From Pseudomonadota bacterium (lineage in GTDB: Bacteria > Pseudomonadota > Gammaproteobacteria > Burkholderiales > Burkholderiaceae_C), in NCBI GenBank assembly GCA_018241225.1, contig JAFEEG010000021.1, positions 124,001 through 188,000 of the forward strand: 64,000 bases of DNA, read 5' to 3'. The position numbers and the translations under genes were made by a program. How positions within the stretch are numbered: the first letter of the stretch is position 1; every line of letters begins with the position of its first letter. Below the pieces are notes generated by a model, which worked only from the letters and a program-made list of their open reading frames with translations, was not told the DNA's origin and did not search any database. This document shows, piece by piece, positions 8,004 through 15,328 of the stretch.

Positions 8004-9140
8004 CTACACGGCCGTCAGGTGGATGAAGCCGCTGGAGAAGCGTCCGCTTTCGGGCACGAACATGAGCAGGCGCTGGCCCTTCTCGACGCGTCCCGAGCGC
8101 AGCAGCTCGTCGAGCATTATGAAGGGCGATGCCGAACCGGTGTTGCCGCGCGTGGCCAGGTTGGTGAACCAGCGCGAGCGCGGCACCGGCAGGCCCGCGT
8201 CAGCCAGCGCGGCCACGGCCGGCTCGAAGAAATAGTGCGAGGACAGGTGCGGCAGGAACCAGTCGATGTCCTGCGCGCGCAGCTTGCGGCGCTTGACCAC
8301 CTCGGCCAGCGGATCGCGCAGCGTGGCGGCCGAGATGTTCTCGTTGAGCAGGCGCACGTCCTGCTTGATGGCGAAGACAGACTGCGCCCGCCAGTCGAGT
8401 GAGTCGAAGCTGGCCCAGCCCTGCAGCCGGCCCTGCGCGTCGAGGTCTGCGCCGCCGTACATGCACACCGGCAACTCGTGGGCGGCCGACGACAGGTCGA
8501 TCCAGTCCACGCGCAGCGGGCACGACCCGTTGGGCTCGCGCTCCATCAGCACCGCGCCGGCGCCGTCGGACAGCATCCAGCGCAGGAAGTCCTTCTCGAA
8601 GCCGATCTCGGGGCGCTCCTGCAACTGCTCGACGCGGTGCTGCGATTCGGCCTCGAAGTGGCGCGCAGCCAGCAAGGGCGACACCAGCTCGGAGCCCGTG
8701 GCCACTGCGCGCTGCGCGTCGCCGGCCTTCACGCAAAGCCAGGCATGCTTGAAGGCCGCGGCGCCAGCCAGGCAGATGCCGGCCAGCGACACCACCTCCA
8801 GCCGCGGCCAGCCCAGCTCGCCATGCACCATCACGCCGTGATTGGGCAGCAGTTGGTCGGGCAGCGAGGTACCGGTGGCCAGGCAATCGACAGGACCCAG
8901 GTCGTCGCCAAGCGCGCGAATGGCCTGGGCAGTGAGCTGCGCATTGCTCATCGTCGCGCGGCCGCTTTCGCGATCGAGCGCGTAGTGGCGCGACACAATG
9001 CCGTTGTTGCGCAGGACGACGCGGCGCGCGCGCGAAGGCTGGCCGCCCACGCGGCCCAGCACGTCCTCCATGTCGTCGTTCGAGATCGGTGGACCCGGCA
9101 GGTGCGCGGCACTGCGGGTCAGAAAAACGTCAGTCCCCAT
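8004..9140 (-). CDS. darB: DarB-type beta-ketoacyl synthase III (dialkylresorcinol condensing enzyme)
   Basis: 378-residue KAS III-fold enzyme. The N-terminus (HLPGPPISNDDMEDVLGRVG, then RVVLRNNGIVSRHYALD) matches what I know of DarB proteins from dialkylresorcinol and flexirubin clusters, which condense a beta-ketoacyl unit with a second acyl thioester to form the resorcinol precursor. The Cys-His-Asn triad is intact: Cys123 in GICLAGAA, His298 in FLPHLSSHYF and Asn333 in RGNTGSASP. ATG 9140 is preferred; the frame extends 14 residues further but into the DarA-like coding region. It overlaps that gene by 11 bases. Family membership is strong; the exact product is inference. Confidence 0.85.
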   Translation of the reverse strand: MGTDVFLTRSAAHLPGPPISNDDMEDVLGRVGGQPSRARRVVLRNNGIVSRHYALDRESGRATMSNAQLTAQAIRALGDDLGPVDCLATGTSLPDQLLPNHGVMVHGELGWPRLEVVSLAGICLAGAAAFKHAWLCVKAGDAQRAVATGSELVSPLLAARHFEAESQHRVEQLQERPEIGFEKDFLRWMLSDGAGAVLMEREPNGSCPLRVDWIDLSSAAHELPVCMYGGADLDAQGRLQGWASFDSLDWRAQSVFAIKQDVRLLNENISAATLRDPLAEVVKRRKLRAQDIDWFLPHLSSHYFFEPAVAALADAGLPVPRSRWFTNLATRGNTGSASPFIMLDELLRSGRVEKGQRLLMFVPESGRFSSGFIHLTAV

Positions 9141-10104
9141 ACAAGTGGCAGCGATCGGTGGCGCTGCCGGAAGGCAGTTCAAACTGGGCCTGGATTCTAG
9201 AGAGCCGTTGCTTGAACAAGGGCCGCAGCAGGGCCTGCAGCCCCAGGCTCAGCGGCAGAAGCGTGACAATCAGAACGAAAAGAAACACGAAGTAGAGCCC
9301 CAGGAGCGGCTTGCGCGCCGTGGCACCGGGCTCGCCGGCGGCGCGCAGCAACTTGCCCCACAGGTAGAAGCTGCGCGTGCCGGTCTTCTCTCCGAAGTAC
9401 AGGCGAGGCTGTGCGTTGGCAGCGCCCAGGCCGGCCAACAGCGGGCCGGAGCCGCGCTCGTGGCCGTGGGCCAGCGCATCACGCAGGGCTCGGCCGAAGC
9501 GGCGCGTGCCGTCGATCTGCTGCGTCGTCAGGCCGGCGTCGGGCATGCCCCAGAAACCCTTCTTGCGGCCACTGAGCATCCACACGGGCGTCGTGAAGAG
9601 CGTGGCCAGCGTCGGGCCGGGGTCGGTCAGCACCACGTGGTCGACCAGCCGCGCCTCGTTGGCTGCCAGCATCCCCTTGAGCTTTTCAAAGGCCAGCATC
9701 CACATGTTGCGGCAGGCAACAACTGCCACTACCGGTTTGCCTTTGAGCAGGCGCGCTGCCAGCGGATGTTTCAGGAAGCCGGTGATGGGCAGCGAAGGCG
9801 CGAGAAACCAGACTTGCCAGGGGAGGAGGACCAGGTCGAAATCCTCGTCGCCCTTCAGCGAAAGCGGCGCCAGGGTGGGCGGCACCATGTGGGCCGACTC
9901 CGGGAAGGCGTCGAAAAAGCGCAGGAAGGGCCAGGGAAAGGGGTAGTCCCGCAGCGGTCGCAGCGTTTCCACATGCACCTCGATGCCCGGGTCGGCACGC
10001 AGCGGCTCGACGATGCGCTCCATGACCCGGCGCAGCTGCCCTGTCTGCGAATAGTCGACCACCAACACGCGCTTGCGGCGCTGGCTCGAAATGGCTTCGG
10101 TCAC
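9130..10104 (-). CDS. darA: DarA-type dialkylresorcinol-forming protein
   Basis: About 324-residue first gene of the operon. It opens with a flavodoxin-like beta-strand and loop, RVLVVDYSQTGQLRRVMERI, and carries LPWQVWFLAPSLPITGFL and a membrane-associated helix near the C-terminus (LYFVFLFVLIVTLLPLSLG), as in proteins annotated as dialkylresorcinol condensing enzyme (DarA family, proposed aromatase/cyclase partner of DarB). The start is uncertain: GTG at 10104 (MTEAISSQRRKR) is the best of several non-ATG choices, with no clear Shine-Dalgarno. The operon promoter should lie in the 147 bases shared with the divergent mltB gene. Confidence 0.75.
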   Translation of the reverse strand: MTEAISSQRRKRVLVVDYSQTGQLRRVMERIVEPLRADPGIEVHVETLRPLRDYPFPWPFLRFFDAFPESAHMVPPTLAPLSLKGDEDFDLVLLPWQVWFLAPSLPITGFLKHPLAARLLKGKPVVAVVACRNMWMLAFEKLKGMLAANEARLVDHVVLTDPGPTLATLFTTPVWMLSGRKKGFWGMPDAGLTTQQIDGTRRFGRALRDALAHGHERGSGPLLAGLGAANAQPRLYFGEKTGTRSFYLWGKLLRAAGEPGATARKPLLGLYFVFLFVLIVTLLPLSLGLQALLRPLFKQRLSRIQAQFELPSGSATDRCHLYGD

Positions 10105-10251
10105 CCGTGCGGGCGACGGGTCGGATTCAACTTGGGAAACGGACAAGGCAGAAGGTGCAGGGCGGCAGGCAGCAAACCCGCAACTGTAACCAGTTCTGAC
10201 AGGGGCCTCTTCGAGGGCAAAAGCGGGTCGGGTCGACGGCACAATCGCGCG

Positions 10252-11385
10252 ATGCGCCGCCCCCTCGTGACCTCGAAGCCCTTCGCCCTTTCCTGCATCG
10301 CCCTCGCCTTCCTGATTGCGGCCTGCGGTGCCAGCAATGCCCAGGCGGCGGGCCAGCGCAAGGCTGCGGCGCAATCGGCCGGCAAGAAGCCTGCGGGCAC
10401 CCGGTCGTCTGCCGTCACCACCGGCGCCCCGTATGCCACGCGTGCCGACGCCATGGCCTTTGCCGACGAGGTCGCGCAGCGCCGGGGCCTGGACCGCGAA
10501 TGGGTGCGCAGCACCATCGGTGGCGCGCGCTTCCTGCCCAACGTGCCGCGCCTCATGCTGCCGGCCCAGGGCGGAGCGCCCAAGAACTGGCGCGCCTACC
10601 GCGGCCGCTTCATCGACCCGGTGCGCATTGCCGCCGGCGTGCGCTTCTGGCGCGACAACGCCGCGGTGCTGGCGCGGGCCGAGCGCGAGTTCGGCGTGCC
10701 GGCCGAGATCATCGTGGGCATCATCGGCGTGGAAACCATCTACGGCCGCAACATGGGCAGCTTCCGGGTCATCGACGCGCTGGCCACCCTGTCCTTCGAC
10801 TTTCCCGATGCGCATCCGCGCGCGGCCGAGCGCGTGGCCTTCTTCCGCGGCGAGCTCGAGAGTTTTCTCAGCACCGAAAGCCGCACCGCCGAAGACCCCT
10901 TTGCCCCGCTGGGCAGCTATGCCGGCGCCATGGGCATGCCGCAGTTCATGCCCAGCAGCATGGCCAAGTACGCGGTGGACTACGACGGCAACGGCCGCAT
11001 CGACCTGGTGGGCAGCCCCACCGACGTGATCGGCTCGGTGGCCAACTACTTCAAGGCCTTTGGCTGGGAGCCGGGGCGACCCGCCATCTTCCCGGTGAGC
11101 TTCGACGAAGCGCGGCTGAAGAAGTCGGTGCTGCTTGCGCCCGACATCCTGCCCACCTTCAGCGCCGACAGCTTCAGCGCCGCGGGCGCCGTGCTGCCGC
11201 CCGCAGCGCAGCAGTACGACGGCCTGCTGGCCCTGATCGAGCTGCAGAACGGCTACGACACGCCCACCTACGTCGCGGGCACCAGGAATTTCTACGTGAT
11301 CACGCGCTACAACTGGAGCGCCTACTACGCCATGTCGGTGCTGGAACTGGGCGAAGAGGTCAAGGCTGCGTTGCGCGGCGACTGA
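10252..11385 (+). CDS. mltB: Lytic murein transglycosylase B, lipoprotein
   Basis: 377-residue membrane-bound peptidoglycan lytic transglycosylase. A signal peptide ends in a lipobox (FLIAAC, Cys25). The soluble part has the SLT_2 fold with catalytic Glu161 in IIGVETIYGRNMGS, then GAMGMPQFMPSSMAKYAVD and the DYDGNGRIDL loop, all typical of MltB. It cleaves the MurNAc-GlcNAc bond to give 1,6-anhydro-MurNAc ends at the outer-membrane inner face. ATG 10252 directly precedes the signal peptide. Its last 61 bases overlap the 3' end of the convergent EamA transporter gene, which is unusual for two conserved genes but both C-termini look plausible. Confidence 0.92.
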   Translation: MRRPLVTSKPFALSCIALAFLIAACGASNAQAAGQRKAAAQSAGKKPAGTRSSAVTTGAPYATRADAMAFADEVAQRRGLDREWVRSTIGGARFLPNVPRLMLPAQGGAPKNWRAYRGRFIDPVRIAAGVRFWRDNAAVLARAEREFGVPAEIIVGIIGVETIYGRNMGSFRVIDALATLSFDFPDAHPRAAERVAFFRGELESFLSTESRTAEDPFAPLGSYAGAMGMPQFMPSSMAKYAVDYDGNGRIDLVGSPTDVIGSVANYFKAFGWEPGRPAIFPVSFDEARLKKSVLLAPDILPTFSADSFSAAGAVLPPAAQQYDGLLALIELQNGYDTPTYVAGTRNFYVITRYNWSAYYAMSVLELGEEVKAALRGD

Positions 11386-12287
11386 GGCGCGACGCGTGCG
11401 GCGCGCAACTCGGCCCGCACCACCACCAGCACGCCCGCAATTACCAGCACCAGCCCGGCGAAGGCCATGACCCCGGGCCGCTCGCCCAGCACCAGGGTCG
11501 CCAGCGTGAAGGCAACCACCGGCTCGCCCATTGCCAGCGTGACGCCCGTGGCCGCCGAGATGTGGCGCAGTGCCTGGCTGAACAGAAGGTAGGCCACACC
11601 GGCGGTCACCACGCCCACATAGGCCACGGCCCACCAGTCCGCTGTCACCGGCGCGGGCACGCCGCCGTCGATCCATGCGGCGGGCAGCGCCAGCAGCGCC
11701 GCCACGCCGAAGGCGCGCAGCGTGATGCTGGCCGCACTGGCGAAGCGCACCAGCTTCTTGTTGAGCAGCGTATAGATGGCATACGACAGGCCCGAAGCCA
11801 GGCACAGCGCGATGCCCGGCCAGCTCAAGGCCTGCCCCGCGCCGCTGCTGGACAGCGCCATCATCGCGCCACCGCCCACCGCCGCCACGGTGCCCGCCCA
11901 CCAGCGCGCCGAGGGCAGCTGCCGCGTCACCAGCGCCTGCAGGATGCCGGCCCACAGCGGCCCGCTGCCCAGGGCAATGGCCGTGCCCAGGCCCACGCCC
12001 GTCAGGCGCACGCCGGCAAAGAAGGCCAGGTTGTAGACGGCCATGCAGACGCCCGCGCCCAGCACTCCGCTCCAGGGCAAGGGGCCGTGCACCGGCTCGA
12101 ACGCGGACCTGCGATGCGTGGCCCACGCGTAAAGCGCGAAGAATGCGGTCGCCACCACCAGGCGCAGCGCGCCAAACCACCCGGCCGTGAGCTGGCCATG
12201 CGCCAGGCTTTGCGCGGTGCCGGTGGTGCCCCACAGGGCGGCGGCCGCCAGCACCATGGCGACGCCCAGTCCAGGACGAGTCTGCAT
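11325..12287 (-). CDS. EamA-family (DMT superfamily) transporter
   Basis: 320-residue inner-membrane transporter with ten predicted helices as two EamA repeats. Typical segments are ALWGTTGTAQSLA near the start and GVVTAGVAYLLFSQALRHIS with GEPVVAFTLATLVLGE in the second repeat. ATG 12287 (MQTRPGLGVAM) is preferred over a GTG 15 bases upstream. The C-terminal 20 or so residues overlap the end of mltB on the other strand. The AraC-type gene 63 bases upstream on the same strand is probably its regulator. Substrate unknown; family members export amino acids, drugs or metabolites. Confidence 0.9.
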   Translation of the reverse strand: MQTRPGLGVAMVLAAAALWGTTGTAQSLAHGQLTAGWFGALRLVVATAFFALYAWATHRRSAFEPVHGPLPWSGVLGAGVCMAVYNLAFFAGVRLTGVGLGTAIALGSGPLWAGILQALVTRQLPSARWWAGTVAAVGGGAMMALSSSGAGQALSWPGIALCLASGLSYAIYTLLNKKLVRFASAASITLRAFGVAALLALPAAWIDGGVPAPVTADWWAVAYVGVVTAGVAYLLFSQALRHISAATGVTLAMGEPVVAFTLATLVLGERPGVMAFAGLVLVIAGVLVVVRAELRAARVAPQSPRNAALTSSPSSSTDMA

Positions 12288-12350
12288 GCCGCCATGCTGC
12301 ACGCTGCGCGTGCGCCCGAATGTCGAGAAACTCTCGACCTGCTCCAGTCT

Positions 12351-13022
12351 CTAGCCGCGCAGGCCGCGCGCGCCCACGCCACGTTCGCGCCGAAGTGCAA
12401 AGGCCAGTGCGCTGGCGCTGGCATAGCCCACCTGCAGCGCGGCCGCTTCCAGCGAGAGTCCGGCGCGCAGCAGCCGCTGCGCCTCGTCGAGCCGGCGCTG
12501 GCGCACGAAGGCGGCCGGCGCCATGCCGGTGAGCTCGACGAAGCGTGCATGAAAGCGCTGCGGGCTCAGCTGGCACAGGGCGGCCAGCCGCGCGGTGCCC
12601 CAGCTGCCGTGCAATTCGCCGTCGATGTGCGACTCGAGCTTGGCCAGGTCGATGGGCCGGCGCTGCAGCAGCGTGTCTGCGCCGGCCAGCTCTTCCAGGG
12701 CGGCCGACGCATCGAGCGCCTGGCACGGGTCCTTCCAGTGCGGCGGCGGCGCAAAGCGGCGCATGCGTGCCAGGCCGGCGCGCACCGGGCTTTCGATGAC
12801 CAGCACCTTGGCCGGGCCCAAGGCCTCGTAGCCATGCACGATGCCCGCCGGCACGATCAGCCCGCAGGACGCATCGACATACGCGGCGCGGCCGTCGAGT
12901 TCCAGCTCGAGCCGGCCGGCCAGGCCCACCAGCACCTGCACGTGCTCATGTTCGTGCGCGCCGTATTCGCCGGCGTACCGGCGCAGCGAGGCTTGCGCGT
13001 GCTCGAGGGTGGAGTGGGCCAT
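12351..13022 (-). CDS. AraC-family transcriptional regulator with cupin-like sensor domain
   Basis: 223-residue regulator. The N-terminal half is a cupin-like effector domain with HEHEHVQVLVGLAGRLELEL and a second GLIVPAGIVHGYEA motif. The C-terminal half holds the two AraC helix-turn-helix motifs (RLAALCQLSPQRFHARFVEL and LEAAALQVGYASASALAFAL). The second ends shortly afterwards in a slightly atypical RRERGVGARG instead of the usual FKRxxGxxPxxYR. It lies immediately upstream of the EamA transporter and probably controls it. ATG 13022 has a nearby purine-rich stretch upstream. Confidence 0.9.
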   Translation of the reverse strand: MAHSTLEHAQASLRRYAGEYGAHEHEHVQVLVGLAGRLELELDGRAAYVDASCGLIVPAGIVHGYEALGPAKVLVIESPVRAGLARMRRFAPPPHWKDPCQALDASAALEELAGADTLLQRRPIDLAKLESHIDGELHGSWGTARLAALCQLSPQRFHARFVELTGMAPAAFVRQRRLDEAQRLLRAGLSLEAAALQVGYASASALAFALRRERGVGARGLRG

Positions 13023-13067
13023 GGCAGGAGCACGACTCTAGTGCAATCGCGCTGGAGGCGCCCCGCA

Positions 13068-13116
13068 TCAAAAAAGGAGGAAGCCCCTGGGGCCGGGTCA
13101 CGGCCGCCAGGGGCTT
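13068..13116 (-). terminator. Rho-independent terminator of the tctBA transcript
   Basis: Read on the minus strand, a 10-bp perfect stem (13107-13116 pairing with 13081-13090, AAGCCCCTGG) extends by an inner GGCCG/CGGCC stem around a 5-base loop. A T-run of six or seven (complement of 13069-13076) follows about 4 bases after it. It begins 32 bases past the tctA stop and so closes that operon. Confidence 0.85.
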
Positions 13117-13147
13117 CGATGTCAGGTTGGACTGTGCCCGGGGGCGA

Positions 13148-14677
13148 TCAGCCCGCGGCCGCCGATGCGGCCTGCACTTCTTCCTCGATCAGCGGCGGCT
13201 TCTTGCCGCGGTTGCGCATGAAGCTCACCAGTTGCCACACCGCAATCACCGCAATCACGCCCAGCAGCGTGGCGCTGATCGGCCGCGTGACGAAGGGCGC
13301 GAAGCTGCCCCGGCTGATCAGCATGGTGCGGCGGAAGTTCTCTTCCATCATCGGCCCGAGGATGAAGCCCAGCAGCAGCGGCGCCGGCTCCATGCCAAGG
13401 CGCAGGAACAGGTAGCCCACGCCACCGAACACTGCCGTGGTGTAGAGGTCGTCCAGGTTGTTGTTGATGCTGAAGGTGCCCACGCAGCAGAAGAACAAGA
13501 TGCAGGGGAACAGCACCGTGTAGGGGATCTTGAACACCGACAGCCAGTAGCGCACCAGCGGCACGTTCAGCACCACCAGGAACACGTTGCCCACCCACAT
13601 CGAAGCCACCAGGCCCCAGAACAGGTCGGCGTGCGTGGAGATCATGTTCGGGCCCGGTTGGATGCCCTTGATGATGAAGGCCGCCAGCATCAGCGCCATG
13701 ACCGGATTCTCGGGAATGCCGATGGCCATGAGCGGGATGAAGCTGGTGCGTGCGGCGGCCTCGTCGGCTGCTGCCTGTCCGGCCACGCCTTCGATGGCGC
13801 CGGTGCCGATCTCGTCGCGGTGCTTGGAGAAGCGCTTGTCCGCCGCATAGGCCGCGAACTGGGCAATGGTGGGGCCGCCGCCAGGCAGGATGCCCAGTAC
13901 CGAGCCGATCACGCTGCCGCGCAGTGCACTGGGAATGATGCGCTTGAACTCGGGCCAGGTCGGGATGAGCTTGATCGTGCCGTTGAAGGGCGTGTGCGTG
14001 CTCTTGGCGTCCAGGTTCTTCACCACCTCGGCAATGCCGAAGCAGCCCAGCGCGATGCTGATCAGGCCGATGCCGTCGGTCAGGAACGGCAGGTTCATGG
14101 TGAAGCGCTCGACGCCGCTGTTGACGTCCGTGCCCACCATGCCCAGCAGCACGCCGATCATGGCCATGGCCAGGCCGTTGAGCAGGCTGCCGCCCGAGAC
14201 GAAGCTCACGCAGAAGAAGCCCAGCATCATCAGCGCGCAGTAGTCGGCCGGCCCGAACAGCAGGCCCACCTCGCCCAGCGCCGGTGCCAGCGTGGACAGC
14301 ACGATGATGGCCACGGTGCCGCCGATGAAGCTAGAGATGCCCGCCGTGAACAGCGCCAGCCCCGTCTTGCCCTTGAGCGTCATCGCGTACCCGTCGATAC
14401 AGGCCACGATGGAGCTCGCATGCGGGATCTTCATCGTGATCGCGCTGACGCTGTCGCCGTACTGCGCGCCGTAGTAGATGCCGGCCAGCATGATCAGTGC
14501 GCCGCCGGTGTCGATGGAGTAGGTCAGCGGCAGCAGCAGGCTGATGGTGGACAGCGGGCCCAGGCCAGGCAGCAGGCCGATGAGCGTGCCCACCACGCAG
14601 CCGATGGCGCAGTACATCAGGTTGTGCAGGGTCAGCGCGTGCTCGAAGCCGAACGCCAGGTTGTGAATCATTTCCAT
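13148..14677 (-). CDS. tctA: Tripartite tricarboxylate transporter large permease TctA
   Basis: 509-residue, twelve-helix membrane subunit of a TTT-family secondary transporter, which imports carboxylates captured by a periplasmic TctC protein. The TctA signature region is visible as LIGLLPGLGPLSTISLLLPL and SVLGILPGGGPTIAQFAAY, with GIPENPVMALMLAAFIIKGI in the second half. It stands 10 bases after tctB and is followed by a strong terminator. No tctC gene adjoins it, so it probably works with one of the many orphan TctC proteins typical of these bacteria (inference). ATG 14677. Confidence 0.93.
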   Translation of the reverse strand: MEMIHNLAFGFEHALTLHNLMYCAIGCVVGTLIGLLPGLGPLSTISLLLPLTYSIDTGGALIMLAGIYYGAQYGDSVSAITMKIPHASSIVACIDGYAMTLKGKTGLALFTAGISSFIGGTVAIIVLSTLAPALGEVGLLFGPADYCALMMLGFFCVSFVSGGSLLNGLAMAMIGVLLGMVGTDVNSGVERFTMNLPFLTDGIGLISIALGCFGIAEVVKNLDAKSTHTPFNGTIKLIPTWPEFKRIIPSALRGSVIGSVLGILPGGGPTIAQFAAYAADKRFSKHRDEIGTGAIEGVAGQAAADEAAARTSFIPLMAIGIPENPVMALMLAAFIIKGIQPGPNMISTHADLFWGLVASMWVGNVFLVVLNVPLVRYWLSVFKIPYTVLFPCILFFCCVGTFSINNNLDDLYTTAVFGGVGYLFLRLGMEPAPLLLGFILGPMMEENFRRTMLISRGSFAPFVTRPISATLLGVIAVIAVWQLVSFMRNRGKKPPLIEEEVQAASAAAG

Positions 14678-14687
14678 GGCGTTACTC

Positions 14688-15110
14688 TCAATACAGCGGC
14701 AGGTTCAGGCCGAGCAGGTCGCGAAAGCCGAAGGCCACGATGACCAGGCCGATGGCGATCTTCAGGTTGCGCATGAGCGAGTACGACGTGCCCGCCAGCG
14801 TGCAGAAGAAAGCCAGGAAGATGATCGCAACGATCATGTTGATGAACTGCGAGATCAGCGCGAAGCCGACGAAGCTCAGCAAGATGATGACGATGTTCTT
14901 GACGCTGTAGTCCAGCTTCTCGAAGTCCGAGAAGCGCGAGTACGCGACGGTGATGAGGCCGATCAGGAACAGGATGCCCGCGACCATGAGCGGGAACAGG
15001 CCCGGGCCTGCACGGCCGAGGTTGCCCAGCTGGTAGCGGAACGAGTTCAGGCCGAACAGCAGGGCGATGGCCATGAGGACCAGCCCTCGAATGACGACGC
15101 GGTTGTTCAT
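14688..15110 (-). CDS. tctB: Tripartite tricarboxylate transporter small subunit TctB
   Basis: 140-residue, four-helix membrane protein with the TctB-type N-terminus (GLVLMAIALLFGLNSFRYQLG), a G-x-GPGLFPLM motif and a C-terminal GFRDLLGLNLPL. It partners TctA, with only 10 bases between them. Upstream lie 218 non-coding bases and then the sensor kinase gene, so a promoter for tctBA, probably controlled by the adjacent response regulator, should be in that gap. A binding-protein gene expected at this position is missing. Confidence 0.9.
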   Translation of the reverse strand: MNNRVVIRGLVLMAIALLFGLNSFRYQLGNLGRAGPGLFPLMVAGILFLIGLITVAYSRFSDFEKLDYSVKNIVIILLSFVGFALISQFINMIVAIIFLAFFCTLAGTSYSLMRNLKIAIGLVIVAFGFRDLLGLNLPLY

Positions 15111-15177
15111 GAAAGGCCCCCCGGCATGGCGTGGGGCGGCAAGCAGCGATAGCGCACGGTTGTCTCCAGTTTGAAAT

Positions 15178-15223
15178 ATTCCCGCGGCGGCTTCCGTTGC
15201 ACAGAGCCGGGGATTGCGGGAAT
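15178..15223. promoter_or_regulatory. Inverted repeat upstream of tctBA, possible TctD operator
   Basis: The arms ATTCCCGC (15178-15185) and GCGGGAAT (15216-15223) form a perfect 8-bp inverted repeat with a 30-base spacer, 68 bases before the tctB start. The 218-base gap between the sensor kinase and tctB holds nothing coding that I can support. Binding by the adjacent OmpR-type regulator is a guess based on position. Confidence 0.35.
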
Positions 15224-15328
15224 CGTAGAAACCGAGCCTTCCAAACAGCTTTCGTTTCGTCCTGGCGACCTCAAAATACGTGTTATCACTTAAACCCTGC
15301 GCCTTCTGCGCGCAAGCCCGCAGCAGGG

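Noticed and set aside
2643..10104. Classical type I/II polyketide or full flexirubin cluster
   Set aside because: No ketoreductase, dehydratase, cyclase of the PKS type, tyrosine ammonia lyase or aryl-polyene genes are present.
9130..12726. Very long minus-strand open frame continuing upstream of the DarA-like gene for 1198 codons
   Set aside because: Only the last ~324 codons have protein-like content; the rest is antisense to mltB and the EamA/AraC genes and rich in Arg/Ala/Gly/His, as expected from GC-rich shadows.
10500..13415. 971-codon plus-strand open frame
   Set aside because: Runs out of frame across mltB and antisense to three recognised genes; no domain visible.
15107..15289. 60-codon minus-strand ORF upstream of tctB, considered as a TctC remnant
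   Set aside because: No signal peptide or binding-protein motif; too short and Arg/Pro-rich.
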